Part shown: piece by piece, positions 63,547-64,000 of the stretch
Position numbering within the stretch: the stretch's first letter is position 1
Layout: each line of letters opens with the position of its first letter
NCBI GenBank assembly: GCA_964623055.1
Contig: CAZURK010000044.1
Coordinates: 1 to 64,000 of the forward strand
Source of the DNA: JADHUC01 sp964623055
GTDB lineage: Bacteria > Planctomycetota > Planctomycetia > Pirellulales > Pirellulaceae
Direction: 5' to 3'
DNA length: 64,000 nucleotides
Position numbers and translations under genes: made by a program
The notes under the pieces: generated by a model
Told to the model about the DNA's origin: nothing
The model's database searches: none
The model's input: only the letters and a program-made list of their open reading frames with translations

Positions 63547-64000
63547 ATGGTGACAGTCAGCAAGCGAGTTCCCATAGCGATCGTGTTCTTTCTCTTCCTG
63601 TCCGTCGTCTCCGCAGCACAATCGGACGATGCCGCAGCGCCTAGTGTTGCCGTCGTGGTCGGCTCGACGGTCGACAAGTTGGAGCGTTTTGCTGCCGAGG
63701 AGCTATGCGGCTATCTCGACAAGCTGTACGGCATCGGGTCGCGGCCCAGGACGGAGGTGCCCGAATCGGCCGAGACGATTCTGCTGATAGGAAGCCCGCA
63801 GACGAACTCCGCCGTTTCGAAGGCATTGGGCGAAGGCGGCTGGCCGAAAGTCAGCGATCAAGGGATTGTCTTGAAGCGGGCGAAGCTCGACGACAAACCG
63901 GCGATCGTGATCGGCGGCGGCAGTCCCGTCGCGACATTGTGGGCCATCTACGAACTGGTCGAGCGGTGGGGCGTGCGCTATCTGATCGACCGTGACGTCT
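63547..64000 (+). CDS. Secreted glycosidase N-terminal domain, cut by the window end
   Basis: Partial, 151 codons visible. ATG follows AAGGAG 7 nt upstream. Signal peptide (about 1-23), then SVAVVVGSTVDKLERFAAEELCGYL, ILLIGSPQTNSAVSKAL and IVIGGGSPVATLWAIYELVERWGVRYL. This is the alpha/beta N-domain seen before GH20, GH67, GH89 and related catalytic barrels (GH20b/GH67N type). The catalytic part is outside the window, so the family cannot be fixed. Confidence 0.75.
   Translation, partial: MVTVSKRVPIAIVFFLFLSVVSAAQSDDAAAPSVAVVVGSTVDKLERFAAEELCGYLDKLYGIGSRPRTEVPESAETILLIGSPQTNSAVSKALGEGGWPKVSDQGIVLKRAKLDDKPAIVIGGGSPVATLWAIYELVERWGVRYLIDRDV

Noticed and set aside
1..64000. tRNA, rRNA, CRISPR arrays or prophage genes
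   Set aside because: None could be recognised by reading the sequence; a tRNAscan or Infernal run would be needed to exclude small RNAs.

Overview
The window looks like chromosomal DNA of a GC-rich planctomycete, most likely of the Pirellulales type. The support is indirect: secreted sulfatases of the iduronate-2-sulfatase kind, BlaI/M56 regulator pairs, DUF3160 and DUF3472 proteins, Tat-exported Gfo/Idh/MocA oxidoreductases, cytochrome-c-motif proteins, and short palindromic repeats including one that would read GEAPAEP. I saw no rRNA, tRNA, CRISPR array or recognisable transposase.

Layout. 1-1,683: a palindromic repeat, then L-serine ammonia-lyase on the minus strand. 1,827-9,271: a plus-strand sulfatase island with an iduronate-2-sulfatase-like enzyme, a secreted S15 (PepX/CocE-type) hydrolase, a sulfatase with a C-terminal VHL-beta-like domain, and a third sulfatase whose middle has been replaced by a DUF4062 (TIR-like) gene on the opposite strand. 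9,404-10,330: secreted metallophosphoesterase. 10,526-14,209: a BlaI-type repressor with candidate operator, an M56/BlaR1-like membrane protease and a small membrane protein. 14,284-20,027: hypothetical secreted proteins, one apparently frameshifted, and a large HExxH protein. 20,374-21,465: glycerol dehydrogenase. 21,653-25,700: three overlapping genes (a membrane protein with a pseudopilin-like domain, a CPBP protease, and a radical SAM/SPASM enzyme with a PqqD-like N-terminus) followed by a zinc-ribbon membrane protein. This is the best candidate for an undescribed modification system.

25,751-46,062: carbohydrate and secreted-enzyme genes on both strands. They include a GH42-like protein, a GH20-GH89 fusion, a DUF3160 protein, a minus-strand group of metallopeptidase, GH127 and a Tat protein overlapping RhaT, then a propeller/cytochrome protein and a Gfo/Idh/MocA oxidoreductase. 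46,065-63,413: one long minus-strand run that resembles a polysaccharide-utilisation operon. It has two sialidase-fold proteins, two paralogous alpha/alpha-toroid proteins, GH43, GH130-like and other secreted proteins, and ends with a xylulokinase-like FGGY kinase. One large gene in this run (50,833-54,579) has an in-frame TAA. A divergent gene starts at 63,547 and leaves the window.

Taken together, the genes suggest degradation of sulfated and possibly sialylated or N-acetylglucosamine-rich glycans. Sulfatases and the GH20-GH89 protein would trim amino-sugar polymers, the large operon would process another complex glycan, and RhaT, xylulokinase, glycerol dehydrogenase and the oxidoreductase would handle products. 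Substrates are inferred from family membership only.
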